Assembly: GCA_037349105.1 (NCBI GenBank)
Contig: JAYJMM010000106.1
Location: forward strand, 2,418,001-2,482,000
Origin: Limnomonas spitsbergensis
Lineage: Eukaryota > Chlorophyta > Chlorophyceae > Chlamydomonadales
Direction of reading: 5' to 3'
DNA length: 64,000 nt
Positions 1 to 11,936 of the stretch are shown piece after piece (the first letter of the stretch is position 1; the number at the start of each line of letters is the position of its first letter). The notes under the pieces were generated by a model that saw only the letters and a program-made list of their open reading frames with translations, had not been told where the DNA came from and did no database searches. The position numbers and the translations under genes were made by a program.

Positions 1-239
1 ACAGAAAAAACGTGCAGGTGACTAGTGATGGGCTGCAATTAGGGGTTAAACAGAAATGTGCAGGTGAGTAGTGGTGAAGTGCAATTAGGTGTTGGACAGC
101 AATGTGCTGGGCAGAAATGGGCTCACCCCCCCAAAAGGTGGTTCATTTAAAAACTGGTTCATTCAAAATGAAATTGAAATTGAAAATATGCCGTGTGATT
201 AAGTTTTCTAAAATGCAGGGTTAGCAACCTAGATGGCTA

Positions 240-690
240 TGATGGACGAGATGCTGTCCCGCGGGCCTATACCAGTTACCGGTTTTATGTCAGTTGTGTG
301 CCTTTCCTGTTCCTGCTCGCCTTTTCTCAGATGAGGACAAGGGCCGCATGCGGACCCTGGCTGTTTACTGTGTTAGCTTCTCATTTTTTCAGGGTTGGGC
401 GGCCGGCCTCACACCCTGTTAAGTTCAAGCAGAAGGTATTTCTCTTATTTTTTCTGGTACTATTGGCAACAATTGGAGACCTGTACATGGAGACCTGTAA
501 ATGGAGACATGTAATTTAATTAATTAATTCAAACCTGCAAATTCGGAAGTGTCCCTAAGCATGAGTGCCACCAAGCAACCATTTCTGCTGGTACTATAAA
601 GTATGTGATCAGATGTGTTGTCCAACGCTGGGTGAGCAAGAGATCATGGACGAGATCATGTCCCGCAGGGTCTCTGTACCAGTTACCGGT
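240..690 (+). repeat. two degenerate upstream copies of the 744 exon start
   Basis: At 241-285 and 641-690 the DNA reads GACGAGAT..TGTCCCGC followed by ACCAGTTACCGGT. This matches GACGAGATCATGTCGCGCGG inside the coding exon at 761-780. The copies lie in the presumed upstream intron and carry no continuous frame. Nothing else is seen in 1-740. Confidence 0.5.
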
Positions 691-743
691 ATCTTTTCTT
701 GACGGTACAAAAGCAAATTGATAACATGTTTCGTCCCACGCAG

Positions 744-1067
744 GACGAGCAGGAGATGGTTGACGAGATCATGTCGCGCGGTCTCCTGGCGGAGCTGGGT
801 CTCCGACGCGGCATCGTGCGCAGCGTCTACGTGGCCGTCGGCGGCTCCGCCCGGCTGTCGGAGGCCGCGAGCGATGACGTGACTGGGCCCTGGGGCCTTC
901 TTGGCTCGCTTGCGTCCCAGGCGGGTCTCGGCACGCTGCTTGGCATGACGCAGGCCCAGGAGGAGGATGGCGGAGATCAAACCGCGGTCTTTGTTGAGCG
1001 AGGCGCGGGGGGCGAAGGGATCACGGTTTGGAAGCCTCTGGGGCAGGCGTTCAAGGCTGTTTATTAG
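744..1067 (+). CDS. 3'-terminal exon of an unrecognised protein gene
   Basis: A 108-codon open frame begins right after a good acceptor (CCCACGCAG at 735-743) and ends at TAG 1065-1067. It starts DEQEMVDEIMSRGLLAELGL and ends AFKAVY. Composition is balanced (Gly/Ala/Leu/Glu) with GC-rich third positions, like the confident exons elsewhere in the window and unlike the surrounding AT-richer DNA. I do not recognise the family. Upstream exons lie outside the window or were not found. Two degraded copies of the exon start (the VDEIMSRG segment) lie upstream at about 618-690 and 240-290, each followed by the string ACCAGTTACCGGT. These copies of the junction argue that the acceptor is real. The stop is immediately followed by a dispersed inverted-terminal-repeat element. 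Confidence 0.55.
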   Translation, partial: DEQEMVDEIMSRGLLAELGLRRGIVRSVYVAVGGSARLSEAASDDVTGPWGLLGSLASQAGLGTLLGMTQAQEEDGGDQTAVFVERGAGGEGITVWKPLGQAFKAVY

Positions 1068-1288
1068 GAGCTGCTTTCAGGCTCAGGCTTGTAAACAGGG
1101 CTCTTCTTTCGGCTGCCGGTCCACCTTGGACAGGCCACCCACAGCTGCCGAAGGCTCGGTTGGGACCCATCCTGGACCAGCCTACGATTGATGGCTTAAG
1201 CAGCATGTCTGGCCACAAATGGGGCCCCGCCTTCCGGGGGCTGGAGCGTAGCTGACGTGTAGCCGAGCATGAAAAAAGAAACACTGCG
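1068..1288 (-). mobile_element. MITE-like element, family A (reverse copy)
   Basis: Reverse-strand member of a roughly 200-bp dispersed family found at least seven more times in the window. It ends in GAAAAAAGAAACACTG at the right edge, the inverted form of the CAGTGTTTCTTTTT start seen in forward copies. The interior holds GTAGCTGA direct repeats and a GC-rich core. No coding capacity, so non-autonomous. It sits in the 3' flank of the preceding exon. Confidence 0.55.
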
Positions 1289-1382
1289 CCTCTGCATTTT
1301 AGCCCTTAAAAGGGCGCCGTTGGCTTAACTTTCAGGCCCTGATCTGCAGGATCTTCATTGGGGATGGGTAGCCCATGAAGCA

Positions 1383-1575
1383 GGTCCACGTATGGCAGAT
1401 CCACGTATGGCAGATCCACGTATGGCAGATCCACATATGGCAGATCCACAAATGGCAGATCCACGTATGGCAGGTCCACGTATGGCAGATCCACGTATGG
1501 CATATCCACGAATGGCAGATCCACGTATGGCAGATCCACGTATGACAGATCCACGTATGGCAGATCCATGCATAG
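1383..1575 (+). repeat. 15-bp tandem repeat (about 12 copies)
   Basis: Head-to-tail units of CACGTATGGCAGATC with a few substitutions. The unit length is a multiple of three, so it creates spurious open frames such as MADPR repeats. No sign of a real gene. Confidence 0.9.
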
Positions 1576-1639
1576 CGCATGGCAAAAGCACAGATCAACG
1601 TATAGGAGACCTACGCATGGCAGACACACGTGCTCTGCA

Positions 1640-2570
1640 GATCACACATGGCAGCTGCGGCGTTATGGGCAAGAGGGCATGCTACACTGTTTTCTTTAGT
1701 GAGCACCTCTGGGGGACAGCTGGGTAGGTGCTTGAAGCGTGCCCCTTAAATGATCACCTTTGACTGGGCCATTCAGGACTTGACATTGACAGACCTACGG
1801 CCGACTGCCTAAACGAGAGGGCATGATGCACAGAAACTCCTGGCTTTCATCTGGTATGCGTCTGAAATGTAGTGGAAATCCACTAGCTTGCTTCTGCGTT
1901 GGTGCGTGTGCTCTTGTATGTGGATGATATGTTTGATTTCATGCCATGATGGAGTGGTGCGCAGTTTCTTATTTTGCGATGATTTGTGCTTTGTTGCCAT
2001 GTCTGACATGTTTGCTTCCTCAAACAGTCCATGGCATCGTTTGTTTGCGACTGTTTCCTGCAATGTGATGAAATCTGGCACCATGCTGCATGCCAGACAA
2101 ACTGAAAATATATCCGGTGTACATGTGCCTTACACCCGCGACTTTTGTGGACGGTTTACCGTCCTACAGCAAGAGTGTATAATTCTTTAGCCGAAAGCAA
2201 GTTTGAATGCTTGTTTTGTGCTCCCATATTGGAAGGTTTGTTTACACCTGTTTTATACCGGCGGCGATTGGAAGTATGAAGAGATCAAGAGGAAGTGGTT
2301 TGGATTGGCATCTTTTGTGCAAAATTATAATTTGCCATTACTTTTTCAATTTGCTCGCTGTCTGTGACTTGCCAAACCAGTTTTTTTACAGTTTGCAACG
2401 ATTTTGAAAAGCCGACCGGCTTACCAGCTTGCAAAAACATTTTTGATCATTTGTGTATCCGTTGCTAATGCTGTGTGTTTTTTGTGCTGCTGGTAGTGCC
2501 GTAGTGTTCTTAATTGTCCGATGATTCAACATTTTCCCGAGTGAAGTGTAGCCAACCAAGTGTGAGATAA
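1640..2570. other. intergenic stretch without recognised gene
   Basis: Both strands have only short open frames (the longest about 100 codons, 1809-2190). Their Cys/His/Met/Ser-rich composition matches random translation. I see no splice-bounded, GC-rich coding segment and no repeat. Confidence 0.5.
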
Positions 2571-2574
2571 TGAT

Positions 2575-3275
2575 TGTGAGTAAATGACGGTACAATTCTG
2601 GGCTTTGGTCAAAAAGGCTTGGCCGGGTCTTTGTCCAACTGTCAATGACATTACACCTCTGGGCCCTGTTCACATAAGGCTCGGCCGCGCGGGCGCCCAA
2701 CTGTCCCGCTTGGAGAAAATAAAAGGCTTGGCCTGGTCTTCGTCCATCTGTCTGGTTGGAAACTTGACAGAAGAGAGAATGGGACGAGAGAAACCAGAAA
2801 GACATATCGTACCCAGGTGAAGTTTTTTGGAGTGTTTACAGTCCAACAGAGCATCGCATTTGATGCATGGGCCCAGAGGTGTAACGCCATTGACATTGAA
2901 TGCATGGGACGTGCCCATAAACCGGTACAGGCACTTGATACCGTAGGATAGTAAGCGAAAAATTGTGCGAAAAATCGAGCGCAAAATAGCAACTCTTCGG
3001 AAAGAAGATGCAGAATCCTCTGCATCCAGCTTGCCCCACCCTCCATTTGCGTACAGTTTCATGGCCGCATCCTCTTCCGCTAGAAAATTATGGAGGTAAG
3101 GTCTCATTGAAAACAAAGGTCTGTATAGGTAAATGACATTACACCTCTGGCCCTCTGGGCCCTGCTAAAAAAGGCTCGGCCGTGTGGCCGGGGCGCCTAA
3201 CAGTCATGTTGGAAGAAAACAAAAGAAACTTAAGGGAGGAGGGGAAGAAGGAAAAGAACACAAAGGAGAGAGAAA
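2575..3275 (+). repeat. family B dispersed repeat, several copies
   Basis: Core strings CACCTCTGGGCCCTG and GGCTCGGCCGCGTGGGCGCC followed by a purine-rich tail (GGAAGAAAATAAA and similar). Full or partial plus-strand copies lie at 2575-2640, 2643-2800 and 3127-3275, and a short reverse fragment at 2870-2910. No terminal inverted repeat is obvious and no protein is encoded. Other copies lie at 3.87, 34.75, 35.2, 35.7, 38.1 and 38.7 kb. Confidence 0.6.
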
Positions 3276-3659
3276 TATAGGTGAAGGTCTGTATAGGTGA
3301 AGGAAAATAACATGTGTATCGTGTAAGGAACCTATTCATTCATCCAAGCAAGACAAACACAATGGTGTGTTACTGACCGAGCTGGTACTTAGGCTGCCTA
3401 GTTAAACATGTACACCATGACATGAACATAATATTCATTGCAAGCAGAAAGGTTTATAACTACCAGTACTGGCAAGAGGTACCGATGTTTATAATTCCCG
3501 ACAAAACATGCTGACTAACAAAGTATCATGCCCAAGCTGATAATATCATGCCCAAGCTGAAAGCATTTATTTTACAACCTTCACTTTGAACAACACTGGT
3601 GGTCAAAATGTGTGTGCCACAATGACAAAGCTCAAAGTGCGCTAGCTGTATCAGTGGCA

Positions 3660-3862
3660 TCACAGCATTTTTTGTGTGACTCAGCTGCATGTCAGCTACA
3701 CTCTGGCCTCTGACCAGAGGCCCCAGTTATGGCCAGCCAAACTGCCTTGGTCACCAGTCGTAGGCAGGTCCTGGTTTGGTCCCAATCGGGTCCTTGGCGG
3801 TCGCGGGGCGGCCTGCCGAAGATGGACTCGTGGCCGAAAAGAGAAACACTGCATCACAACAC
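3660..3862 (+). mobile_element. MITE-like element, family A (forward copy)
   Basis: Begins near CATTTTTTGTGTGACTCAGC and ends GAAAAGAGAAACACTGC. It is very similar over its full length to the copy at 29,090-29,288, sharing the core around CCAGTCGTAGGCAGGTCC. The near identity of two copies 25 kb apart suggests fairly recent spread. Confidence 0.65.
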
Positions 3863-3864
3863 AT

Positions 3865-3950
3865 TCAGTCAATGACGTTACACCTGTCGGTGTGCCCTGC
3901 TCAAAAAGGCTCGGCCGTGTGGGCGCCTAACTAATAGGGCAGGGAAAAAA
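3865..3950 (+). repeat. family B dispersed repeat (short copy)
   Basis: TCAATGACGTTACACCTGTC followed by GCTCAAAAAGGCTCGGCCGT and the GGGCGCCTAACT end, then a short purine tract. It abuts the preceding family A element. Downstream, 3,962-4,022 holds three copies of a 20-bp unit (GGGACATCACATTCAGTGAA). Confidence 0.65.
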
Positions 3951-4012
3951 GGAAGAGGGGGGGACATCACATTCAGTGAAGGGACATCACATTCAGTGGA
4001 GGGACATCACAT

Positions 4013-7000
4013 TTAGTGAAGAGCATTGCAAGCTGGAGGGAAGCCTGCTGACAGTCCCGAAATATCTTCATGAGAGAAATCGCAGTCCCTGAGGTCGAGA
4101 TGAGTCAGCGCGACACAAGTTGACTGGTCCAACAAGTCCTCCATATTCTTGCAGCCGCTGAGGTCCAGATGCTTCAGGGCAAGGCAAGCTGACAGGCCTG
4201 ACAGGTCTTGCAGGATGTCGCAGTTCCTGAGATCGAGATGCTGCAGCGCGGGACAAGCGGACAGGCCCGACAAGTCCTCCAAAACGTTGCAATAGCTGAG
4301 GCTGAGATTGCAGCGCGGTACACTCCGACAAGCCTGACAGGTCTCCCACGTTGGTGCAGTTATTCAGGCCGAGTTCTTGAAGTGCAGCACATGCTGAGAG
4401 GCCTGATAAATCACCGTCAATAAGGCAGAAGCTCAGGTTGAGATGCTGCAGCGCGACACAGGCTGACAAGCCTGCCACATCTCCATCAACGTCGCTGTAG
4501 CTGAGATCCAGATGTTGCAGCGCAACACAAGCTGACAGACAGGACAGGTCTCCATCGATGTTGTTGAAGTGGAGGTTGAGATGTTACAGCGCAACACAAG
4601 CTGACAAGACTGATAAGTATCCCTGAAAGTCGCACCCGCAGAGGTTGAGATGTTGCAGTGCAACACAAGTTGACAAGCCTGACAAGTCTCCCACGTTGCC
4701 GCACCCGCAGAGGTCGAGATGTTGTAGTGCAACACAAGTTGACAAGCCTGACAAGTCTCCCACGTTGCTGCACCCGCAGAGGTCGAGATGTTGTAGTGCA
4801 ACACAAGTTGACAAGCCTGACAAGTCTCCCACGTTGCTGCACCCGCAGAGGTCGAGATGTTGTAGTGCAACACAAGTTGACAAGCCTGACAAGTCTCCCA
4901 CGTTGCTGCACATGCTGAGGTCGAGATGTTGTAGTGCAACACAAGTTGACAAGCCTGACAAGTCTCCCACGTTGCTGCACCCGCAGAGGTCGAGATGTTG
5001 TAGTGCAACACAAGTTGACAAGCCTGACAAGTCTCCCACGTTGCTGCACCCGCAGAGGTCGAGATGTTGTAGTGCAACACAAGTTGACAAGCCTGACAAG
5101 TCTCCCACGTTGCTGCACATGCTGAGGTCGAGATGTTGTAGTGCAACACAAGTTGACAAGCCTGACAAGTCTCCCACGTTGCTGCACCCGCAGAGGTCGA
5201 GATGTTGTAGTGCAACACAAGTTGACAAGCCTGACAAGTCTCCCACGTTGCTGCACCCGCAGAGGTCGAGATGTTGTAGTGCAACACAAGTTGACAAGCC
5301 TGACAAGTCTCCCACGTTGCTGCACCCGCAGTGGTCGAGATGTTGTAGTGCAACACAAGTTGACAAGCCTGACAAGTCTCCCACGTTGCTGCACATGCTG
5401 AGGTCGAGATGTTGTAGTGCAACACAAGTTGACAAGCCTGACAAGTCTCCCACGTTGCTGCACATGCTGAGGTCGAGATGTTGTAGTGCAACACAAGTTG
5501 ACAAGCCTGACAAGTCTCCCACGTTGCTGCACATGCTGAGGTCGAGATGTTGTAGTGCAACACAAGTTGACAAGCCTGACAAGTCTCCCACGTTGCTGCA
5601 CCCGCAGAGGTCGAGATGTTGTAGTGCAACACAAGTTGACAAGCCTGACAAGTCTCCCACGTTGCTGCACATGCTGAGGTCGAGATGTTGTAGTGCAACA
5701 CAAGTTGACAAGCCTGACAAGTCTCCCACGTTGCTGCTGCGCCCGCAGAGGTCGAGATGTTGTAGTGCAACACAAGTTGACAAGCCTGACAAGTCTCCCA
5801 CGTTGCTGCACCCGCAGAGGTCGAGATGTTGTAGTGCAACACAAGTTGACAAGCCTGACAAGTCTCCCACGTTGCTTCACCCGCAGAGGTCGAGATGTTG
5901 TAGTGCAACACAAGTTGACAAGCCTGACAAGTCTCCCACGTTGCTGCACATGCTGAGGTCGAGATGTTGTAGTGCAACACAAGTTGACAAGCCTGACAAG
6001 TCTCCCACGTTGCTGCTGCACCCGCAGAGGTCGAGATGTTGTAGTGCAACACAAGTTGACAAGCCTGACAAGTCTCCCACGTTGCTGCACCCGCAGAGGT
6101 CGAGATGTTGTAGTGCAACACAAGTTGACAAGCCTGACAAGTCTCCCACGTTGCTTCACCCGCAGAGGTCGAGATGTTGTAGTGCAACACAAGTTGACAA
6201 GCCTGACAAGTCTCCCAGTTGCTGCACATGCTGAGGTCGAGATGTTGTAGTGCAACACAAGTTGACAAGCCTGACAAGTCTCCCACGTTGCTGCACATGC
6301 TGAGGTCGAGATGTTGTAGTGCAACACAAGTTGACAAGCCTGACAAGTCTCCCACGTTGCTGCACCCGCAGAGGTCGAGATGTTGTAGTGCAACACAAGT
6401 TGACAAGCCTGACAAGTCTCCCACGTTGCTGCACCCGCAGAGGTCGAGATGTTGTAGTGCAACACAAGTTGACAAGCCTGACAAGTCTCCCACGTTGCTG
6501 CACATGCTGAGGTCGAGATGTTGTAGTGCAACACAAGTTGACAAGCCTGACAAGTCTCCCACGTTGCTGCACATGCTGAGGTCGAGATGTTGTAGTGCAA
6601 CACAAGTTGACAAGCCTGACAAGTCTCCCACGTTGATGCACCCGCAGAGGTCGAGATGTTGTAGTGCAACACAAGTTGACAAGCCTGACAAGTCTCCCAC
6701 GTTGCTGCACATGCTGAGGTCGAGATGTTGTAGTGCAACACAAGTTGACAAGCCTGACAAGTCTCCCACGTTGCTGCACATGCTGAGGTCGAGATGTTGT
6801 AGTGCAACACAAGTTGACAAGCCTGACAAGTCTCCCACGTTGCTGCACCCGCAGAGGTCGAGATGTTGTAGTGCAACACAAGTTGACAAGCCTGACAAGT
6901 CTCCCACGTTGCTGCACCCGCAGAGGTCGAGATGTTGTAGTGCAACACAAGTTGACAAGCCTGACAAGTCTCCCACGTTGCTGCACATGCTGAGGTCGAG

Positions 7001-10000
7001 ATGTTGTAGTGCAACACAAGTTGACAAGCCTGACAAGTCTCCCACGTTGCTGCACCCGCAGAGGTCGAGATGTTGTAGTGCAACACAAGTTGACAAGCCT
7101 GACAAGTCTCCCACGTTGCTGCACCCGCAGAGGTCGAGATGTTGTAGTGCAACACAAGTTGACAAGCCTGACAAGTCTCCCACGTTGCTGCACCCGCAGA
7201 GGTCGAGATGTTGTAGTGCAACACAAGTTGACAAGCCTGACAAGTCTCCCACGTTGCTGCACCCGCAGAGGTCGAGATGTTGTAGTGCAACACAAGTTGA
7301 CAAGCCTGACAAGTCTCCCACGTTGCTGCACATGCTGAGGTCGAGATGTTGTAGTGCAACACAAGTTGACAAGCCTGACAAGTCTCCCACGTTGCTGCAC
7401 CCGCAGAGGTCGAGATGTTGTAGTGCAACACAAGTTGACAAGCCTGACAAGTCTCCCACGTTGCTGCACCCGCAGAGGTCGAGATGTTGTAGTGCAACAC
7501 AAGTTGACAAGCCTGACAAGTCTCCCACGTTGTTGCACATGCTGAGGTCGAGATGTTGTAGTGCAACACAAGTTGACAAGCCTGACAAGTCTCCCACGTT
7601 GCTGCACCCGCAGAGGTCGAGATGTTGTAGTGCAACACAAGTTGACAAGCCTGACAAGTCTCCCACGTTGCTGCACCCGCAGAGGTCGAGATGTTGTAGT
7701 GCAACACAAGTTGACAAGCCTGACAAGTCTCCCACGTTGCTGCACATGCTGAGGTCGAGATGTTGTAGTGCAACACAAGTTGACAAGCCTGACAAGTCTC
7801 CCACGTTGCTGCACATGCTGAGGTCGAGATGTTGTAGTGCAACACAAGTTGACAAGCCTGACAAGTCTCCCACGTTGATGCACCCGCAGAGGTCGAGATG
7901 TTGTAGTGCAACACAAGTTGACAAGCCTGACAAGTCTCCCACGTTGCTGCACATGCTGAGGTCGAGATGTTGTAGTGCAACACAAGTTGACAAGCCTGAC
8001 AAGTCTCCCACGTTGCTGCACATGCTGAGGTCGAGATGTTGTAGTGCAACACAAGTTGACAAGCCTGACAAGTCTCCCACGTTGCTGCACCCGCAGAGGT
8101 CGAGATGTTGTAGTGCAACACAAGTTGACAAGCCTGACAAGTCTCCCACGTTGCTGCACCCGCAGAGGTCGAGATGTTGTAGTGCAACACAAGTTGACAA
8201 GCCTGACAAGTCTCCCACGTTGCTGCACATGCTGAGGTCGAGATGTTGTAGTGCAACACAAGTTGACAAGCCTGACAAGTCTCCCACGTTGCTGCACCCG
8301 CAGAGGTCGAGATGTTGTAGTGCAACACAAGTTGACAAGCCTGACAAGTCTCCCACGTTGCTGCACCCGCAGAGGTCGAGATGTTGTAGTGCAACACAAG
8401 TTGACAAGCCTGACAAGTCTCCCACGTTGCTGCACATGCTGAGGTCGAGATGTTGTAGTGCAACACAAGTTGACAAGCCTGACAAGTCTCCCACGTTGCT
8501 GCACATGCTGAGGTCGAGATGTTGTAGTGCAACACAAGTTGACAAGCCTGACAAGTCTCCCACGTTGCTGCACCCGCAGAGGTCGAGATGTTGTAGTGCA
8601 ACACAAGTTGACAAGCCTGACAAGTCTCCCACGTTGCTGCACATGCTGAGGTCGAGATGTTGTAGTGCAACACAAGTTGACAAGCCATGACAAGTCTCCC
8701 ACGTTGCTGCACCCGCAGAGGTCGAGATGTTGTAGTGCAACACAAGTTGACAAGCCTGACAAGTCTCCCACGTTGCTGCACATGCTGAGGTCGAGATGTT
8801 GTAGTGCAACACAAGTTGACAAGCCTGACAAGTCTCCCACGTTGCTGCACATGCTGAGGTCGAGATGTTGTAGTGCAACACAAGTTGACAAGCCTGACAA
8901 GTCTCCCACGTTGCTGCACCCGCAGAGGTCGAGATGTTGTAGTGCAACACAAGTTGACAAGCCTGACAAGTCTCCCACGTTGCCTGCACCCGCAGAGGTC
9001 GAGATGTTGTAGTGCAACACAAGTTGACAAGCCTGACAAGTCTCCCACGTTGCTGCACATGCTGAGGTCGAGATGTTGTAGTGCAACACAAGTTGACAAG
9101 CCTGACAAGTCTCCCACGTTGATGCACCCGCAGAGGTCGAGATGTTGTAGTGCAACACAAGTTGACAAGCCTGACAAGTCTCCCACGTTGCTGCACATGC
9201 TGAGGTCGAGATGTTGTAGTGCAACACAAGTTGACAAGCCTGACAAGTCTCCCACGTTGCTGCACATGCTGAGGTCGAGATGTTGTAGTGCAACACAAGT
9301 TGACAAGCCTGACAAGTCTCCCACGTTGCTGCACCCGCAGAGGTCGAGATGTTGTAGTGCAACACAAGTTGACAAGCCTGACAAGTCTCCCACGTTGCTG
9401 CACCCGCAGAGGTCGAGATGTTGTAGTGCAACACAAGTTGACAAGCCTGACAAGTCTCCCACGTTGCTGCACATGCTGAGGTCGAGATGTTGTAGTGCAA
9501 CACAAGTTGACAAGCCTGACAAGTCTCCCACGTTGCTGCACCCGCAGAGGTCGAGATGTTGTAGTGCAACACAAGTTGACAAGCCTGACAAGTCTCCCAC
9601 GTTGCTGCACCCGCAGAGGTCGAGATGTTGTAGTGCAACACAAGTTGACAAGCCTGACAAGTCTCCCACGTTGCTGCACATGCTGAGGTCGAGATGTTGT
9701 AGTGCAACACAAGTTGACAAGCCTGACAAGTCTCCCACGTTGCTGCACATGCTGAGGTCGAGATGTTGTAGTGCAACACAAGTTGACAAGCCTGACAAGT
9801 CTCCCACGTTGCTGCACCCGCAGAGGTCGAGATGTTGTAGTGCAACACAAGTTGACAAGCCTGACAAGTCTCCCACGTTGCTGCACATGCTGAGGTCGAG
9901 ATGTTGTAGTGCAACACAAGTTGACAAGCCAGACAAGTCTCCCACGTTGCTGCACCCGCAGAGGTCGAGATGTTGTAGTGCAACACAAGTTGACAAGCCT

Positions 10001-11936
10001 GACAAGTCTCCCACGTTGCTGCACATGCTGAGGTCGAGATGTTGTAGTGCAACACAAGTTGACAAGCCTGACAAGTCTCCCACGTTGCTGCACATGCTGA
10101 GGTCGAGATGTTGTAGTGCAACACAAGTTGACAAGCCTGACAAGTCTCCCACGTTGCTGCACCCGCAGAGGTCGAGATGTTGTAGTGCAACACAAGTTGA
10201 CAAGCCTGACAAGTCTCCCACGTTGCTGCACCCGCAGAGGTCGAGATGTTGTAGTGCAACACAAGTTGACAAGCCTGACAAGTCTCCCACGTTGCTGCAC
10301 ATGCTGAGGTCGAGATGTTGTAGTGCAACACAAGTTGACAAGCCTGACAAGTCTCCCACGTTGCTGCACATGCTGAGGTCGAGATGTTGTAGTGCAACAC
10401 AAGTTGACAAGCCTGACAAGTCTCCCACGTTGCTGCACCCGCAGAGGTCGAGATGTTGTAGTGCAACACAAGTTGGACAAGCCTGACAAGTCTCCCACGT
10501 TGCTGCACCCGCAGAGGTCGAGATGTTGTAGTGCAACACAAGTTGACAAGCCTGACAAGTCTCCCACGTTGCTGCACATGCTGAGGTCGAGATGTTGTAG
10601 TGCAACACAAGTTGACAAGCCTGACAAGTCTCCCACGTTGCTGCACATGCTGAGGTCGAGATGTTGTAGTGCAACACAAGTTGACAAGCCTGACAAGTCT
10701 CCCACGTTGCTGCACCCGCAGAGGTCGAGATGTTGTAGTGCAACACAAGTTGACAAGCTGACAAGTCTCCCACGTTGCTGCACCCTGCTAGAGGTCGAGA
10801 TGTTGTAGTGCAACACAAGTTGACAAGCCTGACAAGTCTCCCACGTTGCTGCACCCGCAGAGGTCGAGATGTTGTAGTGCAACACAAGTTGACAAGCCTG
10901 ACAAGTCTCCCACGTTGCTGCACATGCTGAGGTCGAGATGTTGTAGTGCAACACAAGTTGACAAGCCTGACAAGTCTCCCACGTTGCTGCACATGCTGAG
11001 GTCGAGATGTTGTAGTGCAACACAAGTTGACAAGCCTGACAAGTCTCCCACGTTGCTGCACCCGCAGAGGTCGAGATGTTGTAGTGCAACACAAGTTGAC
11101 AAGCCTGACAAGTCTCCCACGCACGTTGCCGCACCCGCAGAGGTCGAGATGTTGTAGTGCAACACAAGTTGACAAGCCTGACAAGTCTCCCACGTTGCTG
11201 CACATGCTGAGGTCGAGATATTGCAGCGCAATACGAGTTAACAAGAATGACACGCAGGCCTCCCACGTTGCTGTTCATTCTGAGGTTTAGATGTTGCAGC
11301 GCACTACGAGTTAACAAGAATGACACGCAGGCCTCCCACGTTGCTGTTCATTCTGAGGTTTAGATGCTGCAGCACAGCACAAGCTGAGAAGACAGACAAG
11401 TCTCCTACATTGACGCATTTGCTGAGGTCAAGATGTTGCAGCGCAAGATGGACGGATAGGAAAGACAAGTCATGCAGGTTACCGCACCCCGACAGGTTAA
11501 TGTGCCTCAGCTGATGGCACGGTCCGAACCCTGCCAAGCTTTGTAAACCTCTGCAACCAGAAAGGTCGAGATGATGCAAAGAGGGCAAAGGCCCCTCGAT
11601 GGGGAGAGTGCTGGGGGTCTCCGCTGTGTGGACACGTAGCCTCTCAATCTGGCTCCAGGAAATGTTGAGGCTGGATATGAAGGGCTGATTGATCTCGCAG
11701 GTCAACCCCACATCCGTAAGACAAGGTGTACGTGATATGATGCTTTGGAGCGCTGCCAGGCGGAGTAGGCCGTCCGTACCATTCAAGGATGGCGCCTCAG
11801 CGTCCCTCAGCACCAGTCGGCTGTTTCTGTGATCATAGGTGTCTCGGAACTGTCGTGAAGTAGAACGAATGGAGCTGCCTCCGCTTCCGACAAGGGGCAA
11901 GATCTGGCACACAATGTCTGAAGGAAGATTGGACAT
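4013..11936 (-). pseudogene. F-box-like / leucine-rich-repeat protein, expanded and disrupted
   Basis: The minus-strand start at 11,936 gives MSNLPSDIVCQILPLVGSGG and then a roughly 40-residue F-box-like segment (SIRSTSRQFRDTYDH). About 110 further residues and clean cysteine-type LRRs follow (LHHLDLSGCRGLQSL, LQHLDLSKCVNVGDL). The frame stops at TAG 11,304 inside a 73-bp unit that is four bases longer than the 69-bp norm; this odd unit is present twice. About 95 LRRs of 23 residues follow (LSGLSTCVALQHLDLCGCSN type), then more diverged C-terminal LRRs down to about 4,013. Breaks: single-base indels near 6,211, 8,685, 8,984, 10,475 and 10,757; in-frame TGA near 5,875 and 6,154; TAA near 4,582; a 2-base deletion near 4,313. 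Such proteins usually bind partners, and F-box types act in ubiquitin ligases. Some indels could be sequencing errors, but the duplicated TGA and the duplicated 73-bp unit cannot easily be. The function of the intact ancestor is unknown. Confidence 0.7.
4633..11291 (-). repeat. 69-bp LRR-coding tandem array (about 95 units)
   Basis: Nearly identical 69-bp units, each encoding one 23-residue LRR on the minus strand. Two main variants alternate, differing in one short block: CACCCGCAG (LCGCSN) and CACATGCTG (LSMCSN). A rarer variant with GATGCACCCG occurs at 6,636, 7,878 and 9,122. The spacings are 1,242 and 1,244 bp, that is 18 units (plus two 1-bp insertions), showing block duplication. The unit lacks stops in all three minus frames and at least one plus frame, so several very long overlapping open frames appear. 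Only the LRR frame resembles a protein family. Confidence 0.95.

Noticed and set aside
1306..1727. MADPR and YVDLP repeat proteins
   Set aside because: Direct product of a 15-bp simple repeat with no independent sign of coding.
1809..2190. Overlapping 91- and 100-codon frames on both strands
   Set aside because: No splice context, homology or coding-like composition.
4645..10486. Plus-strand open frames of 529, 823 and 537 codons
   Set aside because: Antisense translation of the LRR repeat (KSPTLLHPQRSR type), with no start context, splice sites or relatives.
4433..11326. 2,297-codon minus-strand open frame and its 2,255- and 1,530-codon companions as giant proteins
   Set aside because: They mix three translations of one 69-bp repeat through indels. 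Only the LRR frame resembles a family, and none of the frames keeps it throughout.
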